A DNA stretch of 64,000 bases from Zeus faber (Eukaryota > Chordata > Actinopteri > Zeiformes > Zeidae): NCBI GenBank assembly GCA_960531495.1, contig CAUIJY010000071.1, positions 1,612,001-1,676,000 of the forward strand, read 5' to 3'. Both the position numbers and the translations under genes were made by a program. The notes below the pieces were generated by a model. The model made no database searches, had not been told where the DNA came from, and saw only the letters and a program-made list of their open reading frames with translations. This document shows, in pieces, positions 13,401 to 24,538 of the stretch (its first letter is position 1; every line of letters begins with the position of its first letter).

Positions 13401-14970
13401 TAAACAAAGAAAGATTGAAAGTAAGACAGATTGAAAGAAATATTGAACGAAAGATTGAAAGAAAGGATGAAAGAAAGATTGAAAGAAAGATTGAAAAAAA
13501 GAAACATTGAAAGAAAGATTGAACGACTGAAGGAAAGAATGAAAGAAAGATTGAAAGAAAGATTGAAAGAAAGATTTAAACAAAGAAAGATTGAACGTAA
13601 GAAAGATTGAAAGACATATTGAACGAAAGATTGAAAGAAAGGATAAAAGAAAGATTGAAAGAAAGATTGAAAGATTGAAAGAAAGATTGAAAGAAAGATT
13701 GAAAGAATTAAATATTGAAATAATGATTGAAGTTTGAAAGAAAGATTGAAAGAAAGATTTAAACAAAGATAGATTGAAAGTAAGAAAGATTGATAGAAAT
13801 ATTGAACGAAAGATTGAAAGAAAGGATGAAAGAAAGATTTAAACAAAGATAGATTGAAAGTAAGAAAGATTGAAAGAAATATTGAACGAAAGATTGAAAG
13901 AAAGGATGAAAGAAAGATTGAAAGAAAGATTGAAAAAAGAAAGATTGAAAGAAAGATTGAAAGAAAGATTGAAAGAATTAAATATTGAAATAATGATTGA
14001 AGTTTGAAAGAAAGAATGAAAGAAAGATTGAAAGATTGAAAGATTGAAAGAAAGAATGAAAAATTGAAAGAAGGAATGAAAGAACGATTGAAAGAAAGAA
14101 TGAAAGAATGAAAGAAAGATTGAAAGATTGAAAGAAATATTGAAAGAAAGAGAGAATGAAAGTAAGAAAGATTGAAAGAAAGAATGAAAGAAAAATTGAA
14201 AGATTGATAGATTGAAAGAAAGATTGAAAGAAAGATATAAAGAAAGATTGAAAGACTGAAAGAAAGAATGAATAAAAGAATTAAAGAAAGATTGAAAGAT
14301 TGAAAGATTGAAAGAAAGATTGAAAGAAAGAAAGATTTATAGAAAGAATGAAAGAAAGATTGAAAAAAGATTGAAAAAAAGAAAAATTGAAAGAAAGATT
14401 GAAAGAAATATTGAAAGACTGAAGGAAAGAATGAAAGAAAGATGGAAAGAAAGATTGAATGAAAGAAAGATTGAAAGTAAGAAAGATTGAAAGAAATATT
14501 GAAAGAAAGATTGAAAGATTGAAAGAAAGAATGAAAGAAAGATTGAAAGATTGAAAGATTGAAAGATTGAAAGAAAGAATGAAAGAAAGAGTGAAAGATT
14601 GAAAGAAAAATTGAAAGAAAGATTGAAAGATTGAAAGATTGAAAGAAAGATTGAAAGTTTGAAAGAAATATTGAAAGACTGAAAGAAAGATTGCAAGAAA
14701 GATTGAAAAAAGAAAGAAAGATTGAAAGATTCAATGAAAGAAAGATTGAAAGATTAAAAGAAAGAATGAAAGAAAGATTGAAAAATTGAAAGATTGAAAG
14801 AAAGACTAAAAGAAAGAAAGAACGATTGAAAGAAAGATTGAAAGAAAGATTGAATGAAAGAAAGATTGTAAGAAAGAATGAAACAAAGATTGAAATAAAG
14901 AAAGAAAGAAAGATTGAAAGAAAGATTGAAAGAAAGATTGAAAGACTGAAAGAAAGAATTAAAGAAAGAT
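10420..14970 (+). repeat. 4.55 kb higher-order repeat, copy 1
   Basis: The pattern of variant units from about 10420 to 14970 reappears almost base for base at 14970-19515. Matching marker strings lie 4545 bases apart over most of the length and 4555 at the very start; a 10-base extra piece near 10630 in copy 1 accounts for the difference. The unit itself contains an 1807-base tandem duplication. Boundaries are approximate because all the sequence is satellite. Confidence 0.9.
11210..13017 (+). repeat. 1807 bp nested duplication, first of four copies
   Basis: Within the 4.55 kb unit an 1807-base segment is itself tandemly duplicated. Copies sit at about 11210-13017, 13017-14824, 15755-17562 and 17562-19369. 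Marker strings such as GAATGACGGACAG and GATTAAACAATTG repeat at this offset. The result is a two-level nested hierarchy made wholly of simple-sequence units. Confidence 0.85.
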
Positions 14971-17900
14971 TGAAAAAAAGATTGAAAGATTAAACAATTG
15001 AAAGAAAGATTGCAAGAAAGATGGAAAGAATGAAAGATTGAAATAATGATTGAAAGTTTGAAAGAAAGATTGAAAGAAAGATTTAAACAAAGAAAGATTG
15101 AAAGTAAGAAAGATTGAAAGAAATATTGAACGAAAGATTGGAAGAAAGGATGAAAGAAAAATTGAAAGAAAGATTGAAAGAAAGATTGAAAGAAAGATTG
15201 AAAGAATGATTTAAACAAAGAAAGATTGAAAGTAAGAAAGATTGAAAGAAATATTGAACGAAAGATTGAAAGAAAGGATGAAAGAAAGATTGAAAGAAAG
15301 ATTGAAAGATTGAAATATTGAAAGAAAGAATGAAAGAAAGATTGAAAGATTGAAAGAAAGATTGAAAGATTGAAAGATTGAAATAAAAATTGAAAGTTTG
15401 AAAGAAAGATTGAAAAAAAGATTTAAAGAAAGATTGAAAGACTGAAAGAAAAAATGAAAGGCAGATTGAAAGAAAGATTGAAAGATTGCAAGAAAGAATG
15501 AAAGAAATATTGAAAGATTGAAATATTGAAAGAAAGAATGAAAGAAAGATTGAAAGATTGAAAGAAAGATTGAAAGATTGAAAGATTGAAAGATTGAAAT
15601 AAAGATTGAAAGTTGAAAGAAAGATTGAAAGATTGAAAGAAAGATTGAAATAAAGATTGAAAGTTTGAAAGAAAGAAAGAAAGATTGAAAGAAAGATTGA
15701 AAGAAAGATTGAAAGAAAGATTGAAAGAAAGAATGAAACAAAGATTGAAATAAAGAATGAAAGAAAGATTGAAAGAAAGATTGAAAGAAAGATTGAAAGA
15801 AAGAAAGATTGAAAGATTGAATGATTGAAAGAAAGACTGAAAGAAAGAATGACGGACAGAAAGATTGAAATAAAGAATGAAAGAAAGATTGAAAAAAAGA
15901 TTGAAAGATTAAACAATTGAAAGAAAGATTGCAAGAAAGATGGAAAGAATGAAAGATTGAAATAATGATTGAAAGTTTGAAAGAAAGATTGAAAGAAAGA
16001 TTTAAACAAAGAAAGATTGAAAGTAAGAAAGATTGAAAGAAATATTGAACGAAAGATTGAAAGAAAGGATGAAAGAAAGATTGAAAGAAAGATTGAAAGA
16101 TTGAAAGAAAGATTGAAAGAAAGATTGAAAGAATGATTTAAACAAAGAAAGATTGAAAGTAAGACAGATTGAAAGAAATATTGAACGAAAGATTGAAAGA
16201 AAGGATGAAAGAAAGATTGAAAGAAAGATTGAAAAAAAGAAACATTGAAAGAAAGATTGAACGACTGAAGGAAAGAATGAAAGAAAGATTGAAAGAAAGA
16301 TTGAAAGAAAGATTTAAACAAAGAAAGATTGAACGTAAGAAAGATTGAAAGACATATTGAACGAAAGATTGAAAGAAAGGATAAAAGAAAGATTGAAAGA
16401 AAGATTGAAAGATTGAAAGAAAGATTGAAAGAAAGATTGAAAGAATTAAATATTGAAATAATGATTGAAGTTTGAAAGAAAGATTGAAAGAAAGATTTAA
16501 ACAAAGATAGATTGAAAGTAAGAAAGATTGATAGAAATATTGAACGAAAGATTGAAAGAAAGGATGAAAGAAAGATTTAAACAAAGATAGATTGAAAGTA
16601 AGAAAGATTGAAAGAAATATTGAACGAAAGATTGAAAGAAAGGATGAAAGAAAGATTGAAAGAAAGATTGAAAAAAGAAAGATTGAAAGAAAGATTGAAA
16701 GAAAGATTGAAAGAATTAAATATTGAAATAATGATTGAAGTTTGAAAGAAAGAATGAAAGAAAGATTGAAAGATTGAAAGATTGAAAGAAAGAATGAAAA
16801 ATTGAAAGAAGGAATGAAAGAACGATTGAAAGAAAGAATGAAAGAATGAAAGAAAGATTGAAAGATTGAAAGAAATATTGAAAGAAAGAGAGAATGAAAG
16901 TAAGAAAGATTGAAAGAAAGAATGAAAGAAAAATTGAAAGATTGATAGATTGAAAGAAAGATTGAAAGAAAGATATAAAGAAAGATTGAAAGACTGAAAG
17001 AAAGAATGAATAAAAGAATTAAAGAAAGATTGAAAGATTGAAAGATTGAAAGAAAGATTGAAAGAAAGAAAGATTTATAGAAAGAATGAAAGAAAGATTG
17101 AAAAAAGATTGAAAAAAAGAAAAATTGAAAGAAAGATTGAAAGAAATATTGAAAGACTGAAGGAAAGAATGAAAGAAAGATGGAAAGAAAGATTGAATGA
17201 AAGAAAGATTGAAAGTAAGAAAGATTGAAAGAAATATTGAAAGAAAGATTGAAAGATTGAAAGAAAGAATGAAAGAAAGATTGAAAGATTGAAAGATTGA
17301 AAGATTGAAAGAAAGAATGAAAGAAAGAGTGAAAGATTGAAAGAAAAATTGAAAGAAAGATTGAAAGATTGAAAGATTGAAAGAAAGATTGAAAGTTTGA
17401 AAGAAATATTGAAAGACTGAAAGAAAGATTGCAAGAAAGATTGAAAAAAGAAAGAAAGATTGAAAGATTCAATGAAAGAAAGATTGAAAGATTAAAAGAA
17501 AGAATGAAAGAAAGATTGAAAAATTGAAAGATTGAAAGAAAGACTAAAAGAAAGAAAGAACGATTGAAAGAAAGATTGAAAGAAAGATTGAAAGAAAGAT
17601 TGAAAGAAAGAAAGATTGAAAGATTGAATGATTGAAAGAAAGACTGAAAGAAAGAATGACGGACAGAAAGATTGAAATAAAGAATGAAAGAAAGATTGAA
17701 AAAAAGATTGAAAGATTAAACAATTGAAAGAAAGATTGCAAGAAAGATGGAAAGAATGAAAGATTGAAATAATGATTGAAAGTTTGAAAGAAAGATTGAA
17801 AGAAAGATTTAAACAAAGAAAGATTGAAAGTAAGAAAGATTGAAAGAAATATTGAACGAAAGATTGAAAGAAAGGATGAAAGAAAGATTGAAAGAAAGAT

Positions 17901-19515
17901 TGAAAGATTGAAAGAAAGATTGAAAGAAAGATTGAAAGAATGATTTAAACAAAGAAAGATTGAAAGTAAGACAGATTGAAAGAAATATTGAACGAAAGAT
18001 TGAAAGAAAGGATGAAAGAAAGATTGAAAGAAAGATTGAAAAAAAGAAACATTGAAAGAAAGATTGAACGACTGAAGGAAAGAATGAAAGAAAGATTGAA
18101 AGAAAGATTGAAAGAAAGATTTAAACAAAGAAAGATTGAACGTAAGAAAGATTGAAAGACATATTGAACGAAAGATTGAAAGAAAGGATAAAAGAAAGAT
18201 TGAAAGAAAGATTGAAAGATTGAAAGAAAGATTGAAAGAAAGATTGAAAGAATTAAATATTGAAATAATGATTGAAGTTTGAAAGAAAGATTGAAAGAAA
18301 GATTTAAACAAAGATAGATTGAAAGTAAGAAAGATTGATAGAAATATTGAACGAAAGATTGAAAGAAAGGATGAAAGAAAGATTTAAACAAAGATAGATT
18401 GAAAGTAAGAAAGATTGAAAGAAATATTGAACGAAAGATTGAAAGAAAGGATGAAAGAAAGATTGAAAGAAAGATTGAAAAAAGAAAGATTGAAAGAAAG
18501 ATTGAAAGAAAGATTGAAAGAATTAAATATTGAAATAATGATTGAAGTTTGAAAGAAAGAATGAAAGAAAGATTGAAAGATTGAAAGATTGAAAGAAAGA
18601 ATGAAAAATTGAAAGAAGGAATGAAAGAACGATTGAAAGAAAGAATGAAAGAATGAAAGAAAGATTGAAAGATTGAAAGAAATATTGAAAGAAAGAGAGA
18701 ATGAAAGTAAGAAAGATTGAAAGAAAGAATGAAAGAAAAATTGAAAGATTGATAGATTGAAAGAAAGATTGAAAGAAAGATATAAAGAAAGATTGAAAGA
18801 CTGAAAGAAAGAATGAATAAAAGAATTAAAGAAAGATTGAAAGATTGAAAGATTGAAAGAAAGATTGAAAGAAAGAAAGATTTATAGAAAGAATGAAAGA
18901 AAGATTGAAAAAAGATTGAAAAAAAGAAAAATTGAAAGAAAGATTGAAAGAAATATTGAAAGACTGAAGGAAAGAATGAAAGAAAGATGGAAAGAAAGAT
19001 TGAATGAAAGAAAGATTGAAAGTAAGAAAGATTGAAAGAAATATTGAAAGAAAGATTGAAAGATTGAAAGAAAGAATGAAAGAAAGATTGAAAGATTGAA
19101 AGATTGAAAGATTGAAAGAAAGAATGAAAGAAAGAGTGAAAGATTGAAAGAAAAATTGAAAGAAAGATTGAAAGATTGAAAGATTGAAAGAAAGATTGAA
19201 AGTTTGAAAGAAATATTGAAAGACTGAAAGAAAGATTGCAAGAAAGATTGAAAAAAGAAAGAAAGATTGAAAGATTCAATGAAAGAAAGATTGAAAGATT
19301 AAAAGAAAGAATGAAAGAAAGATTGAAAAATTGAAAGATTGAAAGAAAGACTAAAAGAAAGAAAGAACGATTGAAAGAAAGATTGAAAGAAAGATTGAAT
19401 GAAAGAAAGATTGTAAGAAAGAATGAAACAAAGATTGAAATAAAGAAAGAAAGAAAGATTGAAAGAAAGATTGAAAGAAAGATTGAAAGACTGAAAGAAA
19501 GAATTAAAGAAAGAT
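14970..19515 (+). repeat. 4.55 kb higher-order repeat, copy 2
   Basis: This is the second tandem copy of the unit at about 10420-14970. It follows copy 1 directly and diverges after about 19515. Long stretches of the two copies translate to identical peptides in the same frames, so the copies are nearly identical. That implies recent duplication, recent homogenisation or an assembly duplication. Confidence 0.9.
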
Positions 19516-22085
19516 TGAAAGTTTGAAAGAAAGAATAAAAGAATTAAAGAAAGATTGAAAGAAATATTGAAAGAAAGAATGAAAGAAAGATTGAAAGATT
19601 AAACAATTGAAAGAAAGATTGCAAGAAAGATTGAAAAAAGAAAGATTGAAAGAAATAATGAAAGATAGATTGAACGATTGGAAGAAATATTGAAAGATAG
19701 AAAAATTGAAAGTAAGAAAGATTGAAAGAAATAATGAAAGAAAGATTGAAAGATTGAAAGAAAGAATGAAAGAAAGATTGAAAGATTGGAAGAAATATTG
19801 AAAGATAGAAAAATTGAAAGAAAGAAAGATTGAAAAAAAGAATTAAAGAAAGATTGAAAGATTGAAAGAAAGAATGAAAGAAAGATTGAAAGATTGAAAG
19901 ATTGAAATATTGAAAGAAAGAATGAAAGAAAGATTGAAAGATTGAAAGAAATATTGAAAGAAAGAGAGATTGAAAGAAAGATTGAAAGTTTGAAAGAAAG
20001 ATTGAAAGAATGATTGAAAGACTGAAAGAAAGAATGAAAGAAAGATTGAAAGTTTGAAAGAAAGAATAAAAGAATTAAAGAAAGATTGAAAGAAATATTG
20101 AAAGAAAGAATGAAAGAAAGATTGAAAGATTAAACAATTGAAAGAAAGATTGCAAGAAAGATTGAAAAAAGAAAGATTGAAAGAAATAATGAAAGAAAGA
20201 TTGAACGATTGGAAGAAATATTGAAAGATAGAAAAATTGAAAGTAAGAAAGATTGAAAGAAATAATGAAAGAAAGATTGAAAGATTGAAAGAAAGAATGA
20301 AAGAAAGATTGAAAGATTGGAAGAAATATTGAAAGATAGAAAAATTGAAAGAAAGAAAGATTGAAAAAAAGAATTAAAGAAAGATTGAAGGATTGAAAAA
20401 AAGAATGAAAGAAAGATTGAAAGATTGAAAGATTGAAATATTGAAAGAAAGAATGAAAGAAAGATTGAAAGATTGAAAGAAATCTTGAAAGAAAGAGAGA
20501 TTGAAAGAAAGATTGAAAGTTTGAAAGAAAGATTGAAAGAAAGATTTAAAGAAAGAAAGATTGAAAGAAATATTGAAAGAAAGATTGAAAGATTGAAAGA
20601 AAGATTGAAAGAAAGAATGAAAGAAAGATTGAACGATTGAAATATTGAAATAAAGAATGAAAGTTTGAAAGAAAGATTGAAAGAAAGTTTTAAAGAAAGA
20701 AAGAAAGATTGAAATAAATAATGAAAGAAAGATTGAAAGAAGGAATGAAAGAATGAAAGAAAGATTGAAAGATTGAAAGAAATATTGAAAGAAAGAACAA
20801 TTGAAAGATTGAAAGAAAGAATGAAAGATTGAAAGAAAGATTGAAAGATTGAAAGAAAGATTGAAAAAATGAAAGATTGAAAGAAAGAATAAAAGAAAGA
20901 TTGAAAGAACGATTGAAAGATTGAAAGAAAGAATGAAAGAAAGATTAAAGGAAGGAATGAAAGAATGAAAGAAAGATTGAAAGATTGAAAGAAATATTGA
21001 AAGAAAGAACGATTGAAAGATTGAAAGAAAGAATGAAAGATTGAAAGAAAGATTGAAAGATTGAAAGAAAGATTGAAAAAATGAAAGATTGAAAGAAAGA
21101 ATAAAAGAAAGATTGAAAGAACGATTGAAAGATTGAAAGAAAGAATGAAAGATTGAAAGAAACATTGAAAGAAAGATTGAAAGATTGAAAGAAAGAATGA
21201 AAGAGAGATTGAAAGATTGAATGAAAGATTGAAAGATCGATTGAAAGATTGAAAGATTGAAAGAAAGATTGAAAGAAAGATTGAAAGTTTGAAAGAAAGA
21301 TTTAAAGAAAGATTGAAATATTGAAAGAAATATTGAAAGAGAGAAAGATTAAAAGTAAGAAAGATTGAAAGAAAGAATGAAGGAAAGATTGAATGATTGA
21401 AAGATTGAAAGAAAGATTGAAAGAAAGAAAGATTGAAAGAAAGAATGAAAGATTGAAAGAAGGAATGAAAGAATGAAAGAAAGAATGAAAGAAAGATTGA
21501 AAGAAAGATTGAAAGAAATATTGAAAGAAAGAAAGATTGAAAGTAAGAAAGATTGAAAGAAAGAATGAAAGAAAGATTGAAAGATTGAAAGAAAGATTGA
21601 AAAAAGAAAGATTGAAAGAAAGATTGAAAGAAAGATTGAACGACTGAAAGAAAGAATGAAAGAAAGATTGAAAGATAGATTGAAAGAGAGATTGAAAGAA
21701 ATATTGAAAGACTGAAAGAAAGAATGAAAGAAAGATTGAAAGAAAGATTGAAAGAAAGAAAGAAAAATTGAAAGAAAGATTGAAAGATTGAAAGAAAGAT
21801 TGAAAGAACGATTGAAATAAAGGAGAACGAAAGAAAGGTTGATCCATTAACATCAGCACAACCCCATTGTGTTTATTGTTCTATGATAAGATTGAAAGAA
21901 AGATTGAAAATAAGATTGAAAGAAAGAAAGATTGAAAGAAAGATTAAAAAAAAATGAGTACTAGTCACTTTTAAAAAATCATTTGTCCTATGGATTAAAT
22001 GCCATACACACTTGCATCTCTCCCCTCCCACCCCACACACATTCACATGACCAATCCTCCCAACACCCACACACACATGCGTACA

Positions 22086-22086
22086 T

Positions 22087-22120
<34 letters not shown>
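22086..22120. repeat. (CA)n microsatellite
   Basis: An essentially pure CA dinucleotide run of about 35 bases within a wider CA-rich stretch (22030-22130). A second, shorter CA run lies at about 24678-24695, on the other side of the gypsy element. The gypsy element therefore landed inside CA-rich DNA. Confidence 0.95.
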
Positions 22121-22123
<3 letters not shown>

Positions 22124-22142
22124 CACAGGAATAAATGTACCC

Positions 22143-22147
22143 GTACA
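22143..22147 (+). repeat. Target-site duplication of the gypsy element (left copy)
   Basis: GTACA directly precedes the TG of the 5' LTR, and the same five bases directly follow the CA end of the 3' LTR at 24534-24538. Five-base duplications are usual for Ty3/gypsy integrases. The intact pair shows that both outer ends of the element are original. Confidence 0.85.
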
Positions 22148-22650
22148 TGTTAGGCCCACGGCCTCCCAGCGCCACTAGAGGCCGCCCTTGCCCCATCTGC
22201 AGCTCCCTACTCAGACCCAATTGCACACACCTGGGATCAATTACCCGCACTGTATTTAGCCCCAGCTTCCTAGCCATTCCTTGCCAGACCGTCAACTAGC
22301 TTTCCCCGAGTTGCATCGCGATTGGCTCCCTTCCTAGTTCCTAGTTCCTAGTTCCTAGTTCCCAGTTCCCAGTTCCAAGTTCCTAGTTTATGTCTTGTTG
22401 TCTCGCCTTCCCTTCACCTGTCTGTCTCCGCTTGTCGACCAGGACTCTCCACCCAGCCTGGTTCCCCGTCTCTCCACCCGGATCCTGGACCCCATCTCCT
22501 GGTCATCATCGTCCCTGCCCTGCCCTGCTCCATCCCCTCCCGACCAGGTCCCCCCGGCCAGCTCCACCGTCCCAGTTAATAAACATCCCTTGCCTGCCTC
22601 CCGTGTCCCTGTGTCGTGCGTTTGGGTTCCTCCCTGTTCGGGTCGTGACA
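22148..22650 (+). mobile_element. 5' LTR of a Ty3/gypsy element
   Basis: A 503-base LTR running from TGTTAGG to GTGACA, bounded by TG...CA. It contains a short tandem array of CTAGTTC/CCAGTTC units at about 22333-22390, a pyrimidine-rich section, and an AATAAA polyadenylation signal at 22578-22583. The same end sequence closes the 3' LTR at 24533. The gag start codon lies 22 bases after the LTR end. Confidence 0.9.
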
Positions 22651-22671
22651 GTACGGTCTGGCCAGGAAAAC

Positions 22672-24261
22672 ATGGACCCAGCCGACACAGAAGGGCTCCG
22701 CCGCGCACTCCGGGACAGAGGAGTGTTGCTTGGGCAACATGACCGGGTCCTCCGGGACATCGCGGAACACCTCCGGACCATCTCTGCGGCCGTCAGCAGC
22801 CTGCAGGGCCCTCCGGCCCCCGTGGCCTCCCCTGCTCCTCCGACCTGCCCTCCTTCCCCCACCAGGGCTCCCAGCGCCTCTCTCGTTCCCCCTGAGCCCC
22901 ACGTTCCGGCTCCAGCGCCTTACGACGGCGATTTCGGCACCTGCCGCGCCTTCCTTGTGCAGTGCGCGGTGGTTTTCCAACAGCGGCTGTCGTCGTACGA
23001 CTCCGATAGTGCCCACATCGCGTTCCTCATCTCCTGCCTGAGAGGGGCGGCTCTCGGCTGGGGTTCCGCGGTTTGGAGTCAGGGGGGTCCCGTGAGTCTC
23101 TCCTACGATCTGTTTACCCGCGAAATGAGGAGAGTCTTCGACCACCCAGTTTGCGGCAAGGAGGCCGCCAGAAGACTCCTCTCCCTCCGCCAGGGTTCCC
23201 GTAGCGTCGCCTCCCTCGTCGTCGAGTTCAGGACTCTAGCCGCGGAAAGCGGCTGGAATGACGGAGCCCTGCAGGACGTGTTCCAGCGTGCCCTGAACGA
23301 CGAGTTGCGGGACGAGCTGGCACGGTGGGACGAGCCCACGGACCTGGACCAACTAGTGGAGACCTCAATCCGCCTGGACAACCGGCTACGGGAGCGCCAT
23401 CGCGAGAGGGAGGGGGCGAGCCTCCAGTCCGTGCCTCCCGCCTGGGCGGCCACGCCCCAGTCTCCAGCGCCCGCTACTCTTGGGCGCCGCACAAGTCCCC
23501 CGACTCTCTCCGATGCCGAGCCAATGCAGCTTGGTCGCTCCCGGATCTACCCAGAGGAGCGAGCACGCCGCCTACAGACCGGTGCCTCTCTGTATTGCGG
23601 TCGGCTGGGACACCTCTGAGCCACCTGCCCGGTCCGGCCACGAGAGGGCGACTCCTCGGTAGGGCTACGCTCCGGCCGCTCCTTACCACGTCATCGCCCC
23701 TATGACTGCGCAATCAACCTCCTGCCAGGCGCCCCCCTCCCCTGCAGTCGCCTGTATAACGTCTCCCGGTCTGAACAGGAGGCCATGGAGACTCACATCC
23801 GCGACTCTCTCGCTGCCAGGATTACTCGTCCCTCGTTTTCTCCGCTAGGCGCAGGGTTCTTCTTTGTTGCGGAGAAGGACAAGACCCTCCGTCCTTGCGT
23901 CGATTTCAGGGGACTGAACGATATCACGATCAAAGACAAGTACCCCTTGCCCCTGATGGATTCAGTCTTCGTCCCCATCCAGGGGGCCACCCACTTTTCC
24001 AAGCTGGACCTCCGCAACGCTTACCACCTGGTCCGCATCCGCAAAGGGGACGAGTGGAAGACTGCCTTTAACACCCCGCTCGGTCACTTTGAGTACCTTG
24101 TTATGCCCTTTGGGCTGTCAAATGCCCCAGCGGTCTTCCAGGCCCTAATTAACGGGAGGTTAGCAACTAGCTTTCCCCGAGTTGCATCGCCGCGTCAGCC
24201 GCGTCAGCGATTGGCTCCCTTCCTAGTTCCTAGTTCCCAGTTCCAAGTTCCAAGTTCCTAG
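22672..24261 (+). pseudogene. Defective Ty3/gypsy gag-RT frame
   Basis: The frame opens at ATG 22672, shortly after the LTR, which makes it a better start than the earlier in-LTR codons. The first 315 residues are a gypsy Gag. They have a charged N-terminal helical region, a proline-rich linker, a capsid-like core (about residues 80-250) and the start of a zinc knuckle. The knuckle's first cysteine is Ser, and a TGA at 23617-23619 falls inside the motif. After that stop the same frame continues directly into the N-terminal half of reverse transcriptase (from about 23700), including the VDFRGLN-type block and the KLDLRNAY block with the first catalytic Asp. The protease region between them is missing. 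RT is cut at about 24160, before the YxDD block, where the frame enters the 3' LTR. RNase H and integrase are absent, so this copy cannot move by itself. Confidence 0.88.
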
Positions 24262-24533
24262 TTTATGTCTTGTTGTCTCGCCTTCCCTTCACCTGTCTGT
24301 CTCCGCTGGTCGACCAGGACTCTCCACCCAGCCTGGTTCCCCGTCTCTCCACCCGGATCCTGGACCCCATCTCCTGGTCATCATCGTCCCTGTCCTGCCC
24401 TGCTCCATCCCCCCCCGACCAGGTCCCCCCGGCCAGCTCCACCGTCCCGGTTAATAAACATCACTTTATTATTTGCCTGCCTCCCGTGTCCCTGTGTCGT
24501 GCGTTTGGGTTCCTCCCTGTTCTGGTCGTGACA
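24167..24533 (+). mobile_element. 3' LTR of the gypsy element, 5'-truncated
   Basis: It matches the 5' LTR from its position about 22294 to its end, so it lacks the first ~145 bases. Differences are visible: a short GC-rich insertion with a repeated CCGCGTCAG near 24190, fewer AGTTCC units, and a longer AT stretch after the AATAAA signal. It ends GTGACA at 24533, followed by the GTACA target copy. The internal deletion joint is at about 24160-24167, at a CAACTAGC string also present in the 5' LTR. Confidence 0.88.
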
Positions 24534-24538
24534 GTACA

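Larger units (their letters stand above)
1..21842 (+). repeat. GAAA/GATT-derived satellite array, left block
   Basis: This is continuous short-period satellite made of 4-base steps, mostly GAAA with every second or third step changed to GATT or GAAT. That gives 8- and 12-base units such as GATTGAAA and GATTGAAAGAAA. The + strand is purine-rich with T and almost no C; the rare C is confined to recurrent variants such as GACT, AACG and GCTT. Variant units recur in fixed order and so define higher-order repeats, annotated separately. The array starts before the window and ends near 21842, where unrelated sequence begins. The opposite strand gives very long open frames only because its units contain no stop codon; no gene is inferred. 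Confidence 0.97.
21843..22147. other. Left array/island transition with a stray satellite tract
   Basis: Non-satellite sequence begins at about 21843. After 45 bases a short stretch of satellite units returns (about 21888-21953) and then stops for good. The remainder contains a CA-rich stretch with a near-perfect (CA)n run at about 22086-22120. No coding signal is supported. The last five bases before the gypsy LTR are the left target-site copy. Confidence 0.8.

Noticed and set aside
1-21842. CRISPR-like direct repeats
   Set aside because: Units are contiguous, very short and without unique spacers of constant length, and the DNA is eukaryotic.
8945-21859. Very long minus-strand open frames rich in Ser, Phe, Leu, Ile, Asn and Gln (up to about 650 residues; also throughout 47.3-64 kb)
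   Set aside because: The pyrimidine strand of the satellite has no stop codon in any frame unless a variant creates one, so long frames are expected by composition alone. Several frames overlap, the residues follow the repeat units exactly, and no signal, start context or domain supports translation.
22390-23713. Overlapping frames on both strands across the gypsy gag region
   Set aside because: They are shadows of the GC-rich gag frame and the LTR. Only the frame from 22672 shows retroelement domains.
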